This document shows positions 1 through 7,656 of a stretch of DNA of 64,000 bases, in pieces. The DNA lies in contig JAOEUK010000001.1 of the NCBI GenBank assembly GCA_028382965.1, forward strand, positions 531,001-595,000, read 5' to 3'. The notes beneath the pieces were generated by a model. It ran no database searches, had not been told where the DNA came from, and saw nothing but the letters and a program-made list of their open reading frames with translations. A program made the translations under genes and the position numbers. Source of the stretch: Candidatus Puniceispirillum sp. Its GTDB lineage: Bacteria > Pseudomonadota > Alphaproteobacteria > Puniceispirillales > Puniceispirillaceae. Numbering within the stretch: position 1 is the stretch's first letter; every line of letters begins with the position of its first letter.

Positions 1-270
1 ACTCAGGATTGCGACACAAATTTGAGAAACAAGAAGCAGTCCACGTCCGATTTGTAAGGGTAATTGCTCGCTACTGGCCACAGCCTTGACCCCACCTTGC
101 TGCCTTGCGCTATAGGCAAGCACAAAACACATAAAGAAAATGTAACGTATTGTGACAACGGTGATTACATTATAGTTCTCAGCAAGGTATCTTGAAATAC
201 CGTCTTGAATAGCAAAAACAATTGTTGTGGCAATCATTAATATTATACCAAGGCGCGGGTTATCTTGCAT
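1..270 (-). CDS. DMT/EamA-family transporter, N-terminal part (cut by window edge)
   Basis: Reverse-strand reading from the ATG at 268-270 gives 90 codons without a stop, running off the window start, so only the N-terminus is present. It begins MQDNPRLGII and continues with a hydrophobic helix, then the pattern IQDGISRYLA, a second helix and another near the edge. This is typical of the first EamA repeat of drug/metabolite transporters, where the opening helix is followed by a short polar turn and an R-Y/W-containing second helix. EamA proteins are 10-helix inner-membrane carriers or exporters of amino acids or metabolites; the substrate cannot be told. It is the first of four DMT-family genes in the window. 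The family call is fairly safe; the function is only general. Confidence 0.75.
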   Translation of the reverse strand, partial: MQDNPRLGIILMIATTIVFAIQDGISRYLAENYNVITVVTIRYIFFMCFVLAYSARQQGGVKAVASSEQLPLQIGRGLLLVSQICVAILS

Positions 271-438
271 GACAGGATATTATCCTCGTTATTAAGCAGC
301 ATCGGTCTCTGTGTTTTTTCAAGACAGGATGAACGATACAAGAGCATTTAAAAGTAAGCGCTATGATTGTGTATTGATAATTTTTTGGTTTTACTTGTTA
401 AACAGGTGTGGAGAAAATACTCTCCTACGTGATTTTTT

Positions 439-1116
439 TTACAGTGACCAGTCAACTGGCATGATATTATGACGAGCGAGATAATCGTTAGTTCGAGAAA
501 AAGGCCTACTGCCATAAAAACCATTATAGACTGATAACGGTGACGGGTGTGCAGATTTAATGACCATATGCCGCTGTGGATCGATCATGACGCTTTTTAG
601 CTGGGCTTTGCGTCCCCAAAGAATGAAGACCAAGTGTTTGCGCTCTGTGTTCAATTTAATGATGGTAGCATCAGTAAATTTTTCCCACCCTTTCCCAGCA
701 TGGGCACCAGCTTTTCCAGCTTCAACTGTCAGGCTGCTATTCAACAGTAAAACACCTTGTCGGGCCCAAGCTTCAAGACTGCCATGTCCTGGATGCGGCA
801 AGTCTAGATCTCTGCTCATTTCTTTGTAGATATTTTGCAATGAAGGTGGTGGCGCAAAGCCGTAGGGCACTGAAAAACTTAATCCGTGCGCTTGCCTCGG
901 TCCATGATATGGATCCTGGCCCAAAACAACCACTTTTACTTTGTCAAAGGGTGTTAGGTTGAAGGCTGCAAAAATGTCGCTATCTGTTGGATAAATTAGT
1001 TTTCCAGCAGCTTTTTCTTCATGTAAAAATTGACTGAGATTCGCCATGTATTTAGAAGAAAATTCATCTTTAAGTCTAAGTTTCCAACTCTCTTCAACCA
1101 TCTCCTTAATCATCAT
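439..1116 (-). CDS. ung: Uracil-DNA glycosylase, family 1
   Basis: 225 aa, the normal length for family 1 UDG. The enzyme removes uracil from DNA arising by cytosine deamination or dUTP misincorporation and starts base-excision repair. The water-activating motif GQDPYHG lies at residues 66-72 (catalytic Asp68). The uracil-recognition strand LLLNSSLTV is at 123-131, and the minor-groove intercalation loop HPSPLS with the catalytic His is at 190-195. The Pro-rich segment around residues 89-91 matches the backbone-compressing loop of the family. The start follows a weak purine stretch; MMIKEM offers two adjacent Met codons, so the start could be one codon later. The gene lies downstream of the azoreductase-like gene on the same strand, about 90 bp away, and may be co-transcribed. 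Identification is secure. Confidence 0.97.
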   Translation of the reverse strand: MMIKEMVEESWKLRLKDEFSSKYMANLSQFLHEEKAAGKLIYPTDSDIFAAFNLTPFDKVKVVVLGQDPYHGPRQAHGLSFSVPYGFAPPPSLQNIYKEMSRDLDLPHPGHGSLEAWARQGVLLLNSSLTVEAGKAGAHAGKGWEKFTDATIIKLNTERKHLVFILWGRKAQLKSVMIDPQRHMVIKSAHPSPLSVYNGFYGSRPFSRTNDYLARHNIMPVDWSL

Positions 1117-1203
1117 CCACCTCTAAAATAAATAGAGGATGCCATTAGTTTTTGGCTGGATTTAATTGGGCACGGTGGAAGACATTGTTTCAGAATTAGT
1201 CCT

Positions 1204-1839
1204 CTATTCAGCAGCAGCATAAATTTCATGTGAAGCAACCGTTTGGCATATCGAGAGAATTTTGTCATGTGCGTTGGCTAAAACGCTTGCCTTGTCGTTT
1301 GCAAGCCCTGTTGCGTCGACCACGTTGATTTCAGTAAACCCAATAAAAATAAGAATAAATTTTAAAAATTCACTAGCAAAATCGTCGTTAGCTCCAGCCA
1401 GGGTATGATTCGACGTCAAAAGTATAATCGCATGCTTTGGCTTTTTCGGTGACGGCTTTGTTTGAGCTGTTGCTCCATCAACGTTTTTCCGACACACCAT
1501 GTCAACCCATGCCTTGAGCGCTGCAGGAATGCTAAAATTGTATATGGGGACTGCAAGAACAATAATATCAGCACTTTCTGCTTCCGCTCCTAAAGCCTCA
1601 GATTGAGCAAGTAAGGCTCTATCTTCAGCGGATCGCGATTTAGGCGCTTCAATGCGTGCTTCACGCCATGCACTCGATACGTGTCCAACTCCTGCTGTAA
1701 GATCGCGCAGGAGGACCGTCGAGTTTGGCAGATTTTTGTGCAATTCTGATACGGTGGCGTCGGCGAGAAGGCGGCTTATTGAACCGCCGTGTCTCATACT
1801 AGAGTCTACACGTAATATAGTTTGATGGTTAACGCTCAT
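1204..1839 (-). CDS. FMN-dependent NADH-azoreductase / NAD(P)H quinone reductase (AzoR-like)
   Basis: The open frame reaches back to 1950, but I start at the ATG at 1837-1839 (MSVNHQTILRVDSS). The family begins with exactly this beta strand, and the upstream codons cross the dyad at 1895-1929. The resulting 211 aa is the usual length for the flavodoxin-fold AzoR family. The FMN phosphate loop DSSMRHGGSISRLL sits near residues 12-25. The motif VPIYNFSIPAALKAWVD in the middle corresponds to the AzoR flavin-binding PMYNF.IP..LK.W.D signature, and FIGFTEINVV matches the FLGF-like strand near the C-terminus. The enzyme transfers two electrons from NAD(P)H to quinones or azo compounds. It is divergent from a LysR regulator at 2020, the usual arrangement for inducible quinone or electrophile defence. 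The physiological substrate is unknown. Confidence 0.85.
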   Translation of the reverse strand: MSVNHQTILRVDSSMRHGGSISRLLADATVSELHKNLPNSTVLLRDLTAGVGHVSSAWREARIEAPKSRSAEDRALLAQSEALGAEAESADIIVLAVPIYNFSIPAALKAWVDMVCRKNVDGATAQTKPSPKKPKHAIILLTSNHTLAGANDDFASEFLKFILIFIGFTEINVVDATGLANDKASVLANAHDKILSICQTVASHEIYAAAE

Positions 1840-1894
1840 AACATCCAACCTACTAGTTTCTTTTTTGGCTATTATGAGAACCAAAAAGTGATGA

Positions 1895-1929
1895 AATGCT
1901 GTGAGAGGGGGGAGATCTCTCACAGCATT
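1895..1929. promoter_or_regulatory. Perfect 13-bp inverted repeat between azoR-like gene and lysR
   Basis: Left arm AATGCTGTGAGAG (1895-1907) and right arm CTCTCACAGCATT (1917-1929) are exact reverse complements, separated by the 9-bp spacer GGGGGAGAT. It lies in the 180-bp divergent intergenic region, 56 bp upstream of the azoreductase ATG and about 90 bp before the lysR start. The position suggests an operator. The arms are longer than the usual T-N11-A LysR box, so an RNA hairpin in either leader is an alternative. No T-run follows it closely, so a terminator is less likely. Confidence 0.6.
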
Positions 1930-2019
1930 ATTATTTCTATTCTTCTGCACTTTGACAATAAAGAGCCAAATTTGAAAAATATATTTCTAATAAATAGAAA
2001 AATGAATTATAAAAATATT

Positions 2020-2949
2020 ATGAGTCAAATAGAAGAATTACGAGCATTTGTGCTTATTGTTGAAACTGGCAGTCTAACTCAGGCTGCGGATCGTATGGGG
2101 ATAGCAGTCTCTGCGGTCAGTCGGCGTTTGAGGGATTTAGAGTTACGTCTTGGAGCTGCGTTGATACAGCGTTCAACACGGCGTCTATTTTTAAATGAAA
2201 CCGGTCAATTATTCTATCAACGCGCTAAAAGTATACTATCGTCGTTGGAAGATGCCGAACAGGAGGTACAAAACGCTGGAGGTGCTTTAAGTGGTGTTTT
2301 ACGTGTCAGTGTGCCTCTCTCGTTTGGCATTGCTCACATGTCAACAGCTGCTGCGCAATTCATGCACACGCATCCAGACATACATATCGAGATGGACCTG
2401 AGTGACAAACGGGTCGATATGATTGCTGAAGGATTTGATGTTGCTATCCGCATAGGCAGCCTTACTGACTCGAGTTTAATTGCTAAGAAAATTTCTTCGG
2501 TTAGCATTTTACCAACCGCATCCCCAGGTTTGATTGCGCAATGGCCTAAACTTGATCACCCGGATGACTTGGCAAATATGCCTGCATTAGCTTACGCTAA
2601 TGACCGTAGTTCACATGACTGGTCGTATATTGGGCCTGATGGTAAGCCAGGAAATATAAATATAACTCCAAGAATGTCAGCAAATAATGGTGATGTACTC
2701 CGGGACTTAGCCGTTGCGGGGCTGGGGATGGTTTCATTACCAACATTTTTGCATTACGAAGCTATAAATAAAGGTTTGTTAAAACCATTGTTACCTGATT
2801 ATAAATGGAGCGGCTTTGATATTTTTGTTGTCTACCCAAAAACCATTGTTTTACCGAAACGAACCAGGGTTTTTGTTGATTTCATCTCTGGGCTTTATGG
2901 CAAGGCACCTTATTGGGAAGACATCAATGGTTTAGCTCTAACGGGTTAA
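2020..2949 (+). CDS. LysR-family transcriptional regulator
   Basis: 309 aa from the ATG at 2020 (MSQIEELRAF), the canonical LysR opening. An in-frame ATG at 2002 adds six residues, and the open frame goes back further with no family support. Neither ATG has a clear Shine-Dalgarno sequence. The N-terminal winged helix-turn-helix spans residues 1-60, with the motif GSLTQAADRMGIAVSAVSRRL and the wing LGAALIQRSTRR. The periplasmic-binding-protein-like effector domain follows from about residue 90, with the typical L.G.LRVS.P opening and a DVAIRIG strand. Subfamily features resemble the large CrgA/DsdC-like group. It is transcribed away from the AzoR-like gene and probably controls it, with the 1895-1929 dyad as candidate binding site. 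The target assignment is inference from position. Confidence 0.93.
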   Translation: MSQIEELRAFVLIVETGSLTQAADRMGIAVSAVSRRLRDLELRLGAALIQRSTRRLFLNETGQLFYQRAKSILSSLEDAEQEVQNAGGALSGVLRVSVPLSFGIAHMSTAAAQFMHTHPDIHIEMDLSDKRVDMIAEGFDVAIRIGSLTDSSLIAKKISSVSILPTASPGLIAQWPKLDHPDDLANMPALAYANDRSSHDWSYIGPDGKPGNINITPRMSANNGDVLRDLAVAGLGMVSLPTFLHYEAINKGLLKPLLPDYKWSGFDIFVVYPKTIVLPKRTRVFVDFISGLYGKAPYWEDINGLALTG

Positions 2950-3012
2950 TTTTTTAATTTTTACTCCACACATCATTGACAAATAAGTGACAGCAAGGCA
3001 CCTGTCTAATCC

Positions 3013-4878
3013 ATGTTAAAACTTCAAAACATATTTTTTTCTATAGAGGGCAAACCGCTCTTTGAAGATGCTTCAGCTGTAATTCCAACAGGACATAAAG
3101 TTGGCATTGTTGGAAGGAATGGTACTGGAAAGACAAGTCTTTTCCGTTTGATCTATAATGAGTGGGATCTTGACTCAGGCCAGATTGATTATCCATCACA
3201 ATTCCGAGTTGGCGGTGTTGATCAGGAAGCACCTGCGAGTGACGTAAGTCTTCTTGATACGGTGCTAGCTGCTGATGTTGAGCGTACAAACCTTTTAAAC
3301 GAAGCAGAGGTTGCCGTGGAGCCCGATCGAATAGCTGATATTTATACGCGGCTTGTTGATATTGATGCCTATTCAGCTGAGGCGCGAGCGTCGTCAATAT
3401 TATCTGGGCTTGGGTTTAATGCGCCAGCACAAGCAAGGCCTTGTCATGAATTTTCTGGTGGATGGCGGATGCGTGTGGCCCTGGCAGCAGTCCTGTTCTC
3501 TCAACCCGATCTCCTGTTACTTGACGAGCCCACAAACTATCTTGATCTGGAGGGTGCGGTCTGGCTTGAGGCATTTTTGGCAAAATACCAGCATACAGTT
3601 TTGGTGATTTCACATGACAGGCAATTACTAAATCGATCAGTTACCGGTATTTTGCATTTAACTGACCGCAAACTTGCATATTACACAGGCAATTATGATC
3701 AGTTTGATACTGAGCGTCGTATGAAGCTAGAACAACAGCAATCAATGGCCCGCAAGCAGGATACGCAACGCAAACATATTCAATCTTTTGTTGACCGATT
3801 TCGCTACAAGGCGTCAAAAGCACGGCAGGCCCAGTCACGCTTAAAGCAACTGGAAAAAATGCAACCTATTCTGGCGCTTTCTGAACAAGCGGTCGCGCCA
3901 TTTCACTTTTCTACACCTGAAGAACTGCCAGCGCCGTTGATGTCTCTTGAGTCGGTGGCAGTAGGCTATAACAATAAGCCGGTTTTACGCAAACTAGATT
4001 TGCGGCTTGATGCTGATGACCGCATTGCGCTTCTGGGTGCGAATGGTGAAGGTAAATCCACCCTATCAAAGCTGTTTGCAGGTCGCTTGCAGCCATTGTC
4101 AGGGGATATTGTTAAATCAAGTAAATTACGAATTGGTTTTTTTGCACAACATCAGCTTGACGAGTTTGTAGCTGGTGAGAGTCCCTATCAGCATATGCAA
4201 CGACTGCGACCAAAAGAACCACCAGTTAAACTGCGTGCTCGTCTTGGCGGCGTTGGATTTGGTGCCGATATTGTTGATAATCCGGTCGAGCGCTTATCAG
4301 GTGGTCAAAAGGCACGCTTATTGATGGCTATGGCCGCTATTGATGCGCCGCATATTCTGATTCTTGACGAGCCGACAAATCATCTGGATATTGAAAGCCG
4401 CGAGGCACTAGTCTTTGCATTAAATGCTTATGAAGGAACAGTTATTCTTGTCAGCCATGACTCACATCTCGTTGAAATGGTGGCAGATCAATTATGGATT
4501 GTGCAAGATGGTATGGTAGCTCCGTTTAACGGTGACATGACGGATTACCAGAGACAATTGCTGGCGCGACGCGGTATTGGTAATACTGCTAGTGCACGAG
4601 AAAAGCTATCTCCTTCTGGCCGCGACCGGCGTCAAAACACAAGCAGGCTTCGCGCAGGGGTAAAAAGTTGCGAAAGCACGATGATTAAATTAACAACTGA
4701 AAAAGAAAAAATTGTAGAACAAATGGCGCATCCACAATTTTATGATATTGGAAATACTGAAAAAATTTCCCAACTTTCTGCTCACCTTGTCAATATTGAC
4801 GCTGCGCTCGTTTTGGCTGAAAAGGATTGGTTGGCAGCCGAAGAAGCACTTTACGCAGTGGAGACTAAACCTGAATGA
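3013..4878 (+). CDS. ABC-F family ATPase (YheS/Uup-like)
   Basis: 621 aa with two tandem ABC ATPase domains and no membrane segment, the definition of ABC-F proteins, which act on ribosomes rather than as transporters. Domain 1: Walker A GRNGTGKT (34-41), signature FSGG (147-150), Walker B with DEPTNYLD (171-178). Domain 2: Walker A GANGEGKS (342-349), signature LSGGQ (428-432), DEPTNHLD (452-459). The linker at about 230-300 is charged and helical (RFRYKASKARQAQSR), the P-site tRNA-interaction element of the family. The charged C-terminal extension from about residue 520 is coiled-coil-like, as in YheS/Uup. The opening residues and the two-domain spacing resemble YheS most. It probably relieves stalled or difficult translation. 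Specific subfamily placement is tentative. Confidence 0.93.
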   Translation: MLKLQNIFFSIEGKPLFEDASAVIPTGHKVGIVGRNGTGKTSLFRLIYNEWDLDSGQIDYPSQFRVGGVDQEAPASDVSLLDTVLAADVERTNLLNEAEVAVEPDRIADIYTRLVDIDAYSAEARASSILSGLGFNAPAQARPCHEFSGGWRMRVALAAVLFSQPDLLLLDEPTNYLDLEGAVWLEAFLAKYQHTVLVISHDRQLLNRSVTGILHLTDRKLAYYTGNYDQFDTERRMKLEQQQSMARKQDTQRKHIQSFVDRFRYKASKARQAQSRLKQLEKMQPILALSEQAVAPFHFSTPEELPAPLMSLESVAVGYNNKPVLRKLDLRLDADDRIALLGANGEGKSTLSKLFAGRLQPLSGDIVKSSKLRIGFFAQHQLDEFVAGESPYQHMQRLRPKEPPVKLRARLGGVGFGADIVDNPVERLSGGQKARLLMAMAAIDAPHILILDEPTNHLDIESREALVFALNAYEGTVILVSHDSHLVEMVADQLWIVQDGMVAPFNGDMTDYQRQLLARRGIGNTASAREKLSPSGRDRRQNTSRLRAGVKSCESTMIKLTTEKEKIVEQMAHPQFYDIGNTEKISQLSAHLVNIDAALVLAEKDWLAAEEALYAVETKPE

Positions 4879-4927
4879 TACACGCAATGACCAAACAAAA
4901 TTGGCTTGACGTTTTGATGATGATTTA

Positions 4928-6268
4928 ATGCAAAATTTTGTTTCTTCTGCAGCTAGCAATATACGCATTATGCTACTTTGCACTGCATGGCTTGCTGCAC
5001 TGTTGCAGGTGATTGGCGGAACTCAGCTGAACAGTTTGGTTAATTTAGGCGTTGTTGCCTTTGTCCTCTTTGTCATTCTAACACTTTCCCGATTACGACG
5101 TGACTCTATCCTTATACTACTTATGCTAGCATTTGTTGGTTGGGCGCTTCTTGACCATTCTCCAGATGCAGAAGAATGGATGGCTGGTGGCAGATATGTT
5201 CTGATTTTTACCGCGCTGTTGCCAACAATGGCGTTGGTGCGGGCTACGGCGTCAATGATGCCATCTGTCCATCGTACGCAAGCGTCGTTGGCGAGATTGC
5301 CTGCGGCTGCCTCATCTGGCGGATTTCATCTCGCTGCCAATATTTTTGGTGGTATTATCAATACTGGCGCACTTGCTATTCTCTCTGCTGCTATTCCAAA
5401 AAACGCTAACCAAATGCGCCGCCAACTTGCTGCAGAAGCTGCCCTTCGTGGTATGGTTACCGCGGCTGCATGGTCACCTTTTTTTGTTGCCTTTGCAATT
5501 GGTCAGAGTTTTGTTGGCAAAGAACATTCGTGGATGGCAATCGGTATTGGTGGGGTCACGGCCATCTTGTTTGCTGCGATTTCAATTCCTTTATTGAACC
5601 GGTCTTTTTCTGCCGCTCAATTACGTCTTGCTCTAATCTGTTTGAAGCCTGTCTTACTCCGACTTTTGTTGGTTTTAGGGGCGGTTCTATCATCAGCTCT
5701 ATGGTTTGATTTTACTGCACTTTCCGCTGTTGTTGTGGTGATGCCAGTACTCGTGTTGGTGCAATTCATCCGCCACCCAGTGCAAATCAAACCAATTATT
5801 AATGATACTGCGGAAAACATGAAAGCTATTGCTGATGATATTATAATTATCAGTATGGCTATGTTAATTGGATATTTTGCCACTCGTAGTGGAGCTTTCA
5901 CGGCTCTTGTCACCAGTCTGCATGACGGCGTCATTCCTGGATGGTTTGCTTTGATAGTGACTCCTCTTGGAATGATGCTGGCATCAGTTGTTGGGGTGCA
6001 CCCCGTCATAAGCAGCACTGCACTTCTGGCAGTGTTCAGCGCTGGCCATGCTGATGTGCACCCAGCCCTTTTGATGCAAGCACATTTGATCGGTTGGGGA
6101 GCTGGTACAATGAGTTCTATTGCGTCACTTTCTGTGATTACCGGCGCAAACTTGTTTAGGGTTAGGTCTCGTGATCTGGTTCTGGGTGCTAATTTGTGGA
6201 CTGCATTAGCCTATGCGTTGTTTGGTGGAGTTATATTGTGCTTTGTAAATATTATTATTGCAGGATAA
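4928..6268 (+). CDS. Multi-pass inner-membrane permease of unrecognised family
   Basis: 446 aa, almost entirely hydrophobic, with roughly 11-12 predicted membrane helices and short polar loops. I do not recognise the family. The sequence has a repeated feel. A first-half re-entrant-like segment FGGIINTGALAILSAAIP precedes a charged loop, NQMRRQLAAEAALRG. A second-half stretch GVHPVISSTALLAVFS is followed by HPALLMQAHLIGWGAG and a TGANLF segment. Such inverted half-repeats with small-residue, His/Pro-containing hairpins recall ion-transporter-superfamily carriers (ArsB/DASS-like) for anions or dicarboxylates, but this is only resemblance. It starts 49 bp after the ABC-F gene and is followed by an FAD dehydrogenase and an amidase. 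A role in uptake or export of an amide or amino-acid-like compound would fit the context. Confidence 0.6.
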   Translation: MQNFVSSAASNIRIMLLCTAWLAALLQVIGGTQLNSLVNLGVVAFVLFVILTLSRLRRDSILILLMLAFVGWALLDHSPDAEEWMAGGRYVLIFTALLPTMALVRATASMMPSVHRTQASLARLPAAASSGGFHLAANIFGGIINTGALAILSAAIPKNANQMRRQLAAEAALRGMVTAAAWSPFFVAFAIGQSFVGKEHSWMAIGIGGVTAILFAAISIPLLNRSFSAAQLRLALICLKPVLLRLLLVLGAVLSSALWFDFTALSAVVVVMPVLVLVQFIRHPVQIKPIINDTAENMKAIADDIIIISMAMLIGYFATRSGAFTALVTSLHDGVIPGWFALIVTPLGMMLASVVGVHPVISSTALLAVFSAGHADVHPALLMQAHLIGWGAGTMSSIASLSVITGANLFRVRSRDLVLGANLWTALAYALFGGVILCFVNIIIAG

Positions 6269-6345
6269 CCTTAACAGTTGCGAAGTAGCTGGTTTGGATT
6301 GAGTAAATCGAGGATAACTGAAGAATAAACTATGGGGGTAATAAC

Positions 6346-7596
6346 ATAAAAAAATCAATTATTGTCATCGGTGGCGGCATTGTTGGTGTTACAGCAGCAC
6401 TGAAATTACAGCTTGATGGCCATCAAATTAGATTGATTGATAGAAGTCTGCCTGGGCGCGAAACGTCATACGGGAATGCTGGTGTTCTGTCCGACTCTTC
6501 AGTTTATGTGTTTAATAATCCGAGTTTAATTAGAGCGTTACCTGTTTTGCTGCTAAATCGATCAAATGGGCTCCGCTACAATCCTTTGTTTGTGATGAAA
6601 AGAATTGGTTGGATTATACGATTTATCTTCCATTGCCGTCCATCTCATGTTCGCCATGCCGCTAAATCATTGCGAGCTTTGCTTTTGTTGTCGTTAGATC
6701 AGCATAAGAAATGGATTAAGGATGCGGGGGTAGGTCATTTGTTGCGCCAGGGTGGGGGTTGGCTCAAGCTATTTCGGAGTAAAAAGGGATTTGCTAAATA
6801 TGGCGCTGAGATGAATATGATGCGGGATGTTGGGGTAAATTTTACGGTCTTTGAGAGGGAAAAAATTCGACAGATTGAGCCTGGCCTTTCATCCATTTAT
6901 TACAAAGGTGTTCTAATGGATGAAACCTGCTCAGTTTCGAGTCCTGTTGATTTAACCGATGCCTATGTGGGAATGTTTGTAGCAGCTGGGGGCGTTATTG
7001 AGAGGGCTGTGGTTAATGGCCTTGATCGTGATGATGATGGCTGGCAAGTGAAATGTGAGACAGGTGGGCCTCGTCGTAGTAATGATGTGGTGCTAGCGGC
7101 GGGTGCTTGGTCAGCGGAAATTGCTGGCTGGCTCGGCTATAACATTCCGATGGCCTGGGAGCGGGGTTATCACCTTCATTTTGATCCAGGAAAAGAACCA
7201 CTCCTCAGCCGCCCTATTCTTGATGTTGAGGGTGGATTTAGTGTAGCGCCAATGCGTGATGGGCTTCGGGTGACATCAGGTGTTGAATTGAACGACCGGG
7301 ATGCGCCACCAAATTTTGAGCAAATTACCGCATCGGCGGAACTGGCAGGTGAGGCAATAGCCCTGGATCGACAGGTTGAAGACACACCTTGGATGGGACG
7401 ACGACCAACTTTGGTAGACTCTTTGCCAATGATCGGTCCTGCACCGCGCCATGATGGTCTTTGGTTCAATTTTGGGCACCATCATCTTGGGTTATCCATG
7501 GCACCAGGCTCGGCGTTGCTGCTTGGATCATTGATCAATGGTGATTTAACACCCATTGACCCCCTTCCATTCAGGATTTCGCGGTTTTTAGTTTAG
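6346..7596 (+). CDS. FAD-dependent D-amino-acid dehydrogenase-like oxidoreductase (DadA family), apparent AUA start
   Basis: A DAO-fold flavoenzyme that would oxidise an amino or imino acid. The first ATG/GTG/TTG codon in frame is at 6433, but the essential FAD-binding strand and glycine loop (SIIVIGGGIVGV) are encoded upstream, from about 6349. The frame is open back to 6322 (stop TGA at 6319-6321) and contains no standard start there. The only fitting initiation point is ATA at 6346, giving IKKSIIVIGGG, six bases after GGGGGT (6334-6339). That gives 416 aa, normal for the family. The FAD motif continues with ETSYGNAG, the DadA-type S.GNAG signature. The C-terminus keeps the substrate/flavin part, MGRRPTLVDSLPMIG, then GHHHLGLSMAPGSA. 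The rest of the frame is intact, so either AUA is used, or a base was lost or changed near the start. It probably forms an operon with the amidase. Confidence 0.82.
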   Translation: MKKSIIVIGGGIVGVTAALKLQLDGHQIRLIDRSLPGRETSYGNAGVLSDSSVYVFNNPSLIRALPVLLLNRSNGLRYNPLFVMKRIGWIIRFIFHCRPSHVRHAAKSLRALLLLSLDQHKKWIKDAGVGHLLRQGGGWLKLFRSKKGFAKYGAEMNMMRDVGVNFTVFEREKIRQIEPGLSSIYYKGVLMDETCSVSSPVDLTDAYVGMFVAAGGVIERAVVNGLDRDDDGWQVKCETGGPRRSNDVVLAAGAWSAEIAGWLGYNIPMAWERGYHLHFDPGKEPLLSRPILDVEGGFSVAPMRDGLRVTSGVELNDRDAPPNFEQITASAELAGEAIALDRQVEDTPWMGRRPTLVDSLPMIGPAPRHDGLWFNFGHHHLGLSMAPGSALLLGSLINGDLTPIDPLPFRISRFLV

Positions 7597-7656
7597 ATGC
7601 GTGAGTTAAAATCACAGGTCTTTTGGTTTCATATAAGCGGATAGGAAAAGAGCAAT

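Noticed and set aside
405-440. Hairpin GGAGA/TCTCC followed by eight T on the plus strand
   Set aside because: It has the right look for a terminator, but no plus-strand gene precedes it and in the ung direction no T tract follows. Stem only 5 bp.
560-829. 89-residue open frame on the plus strand inside ung
   Set aside because: Entirely within the opposite strand of a securely identified gene and without a ribosome-binding site or family character.
1840-1950. N-terminal extension of the azoreductase frame
   Set aside because: The 37 extra residues have no flavodoxin-fold character, cross the 13-bp dyad, and the family starts at the Met at 1839.
7176-7485. Minus-strand open frames within the DadA-like gene
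   Set aside because: Shadows of the codon pattern of the real gene; no start site or family match.
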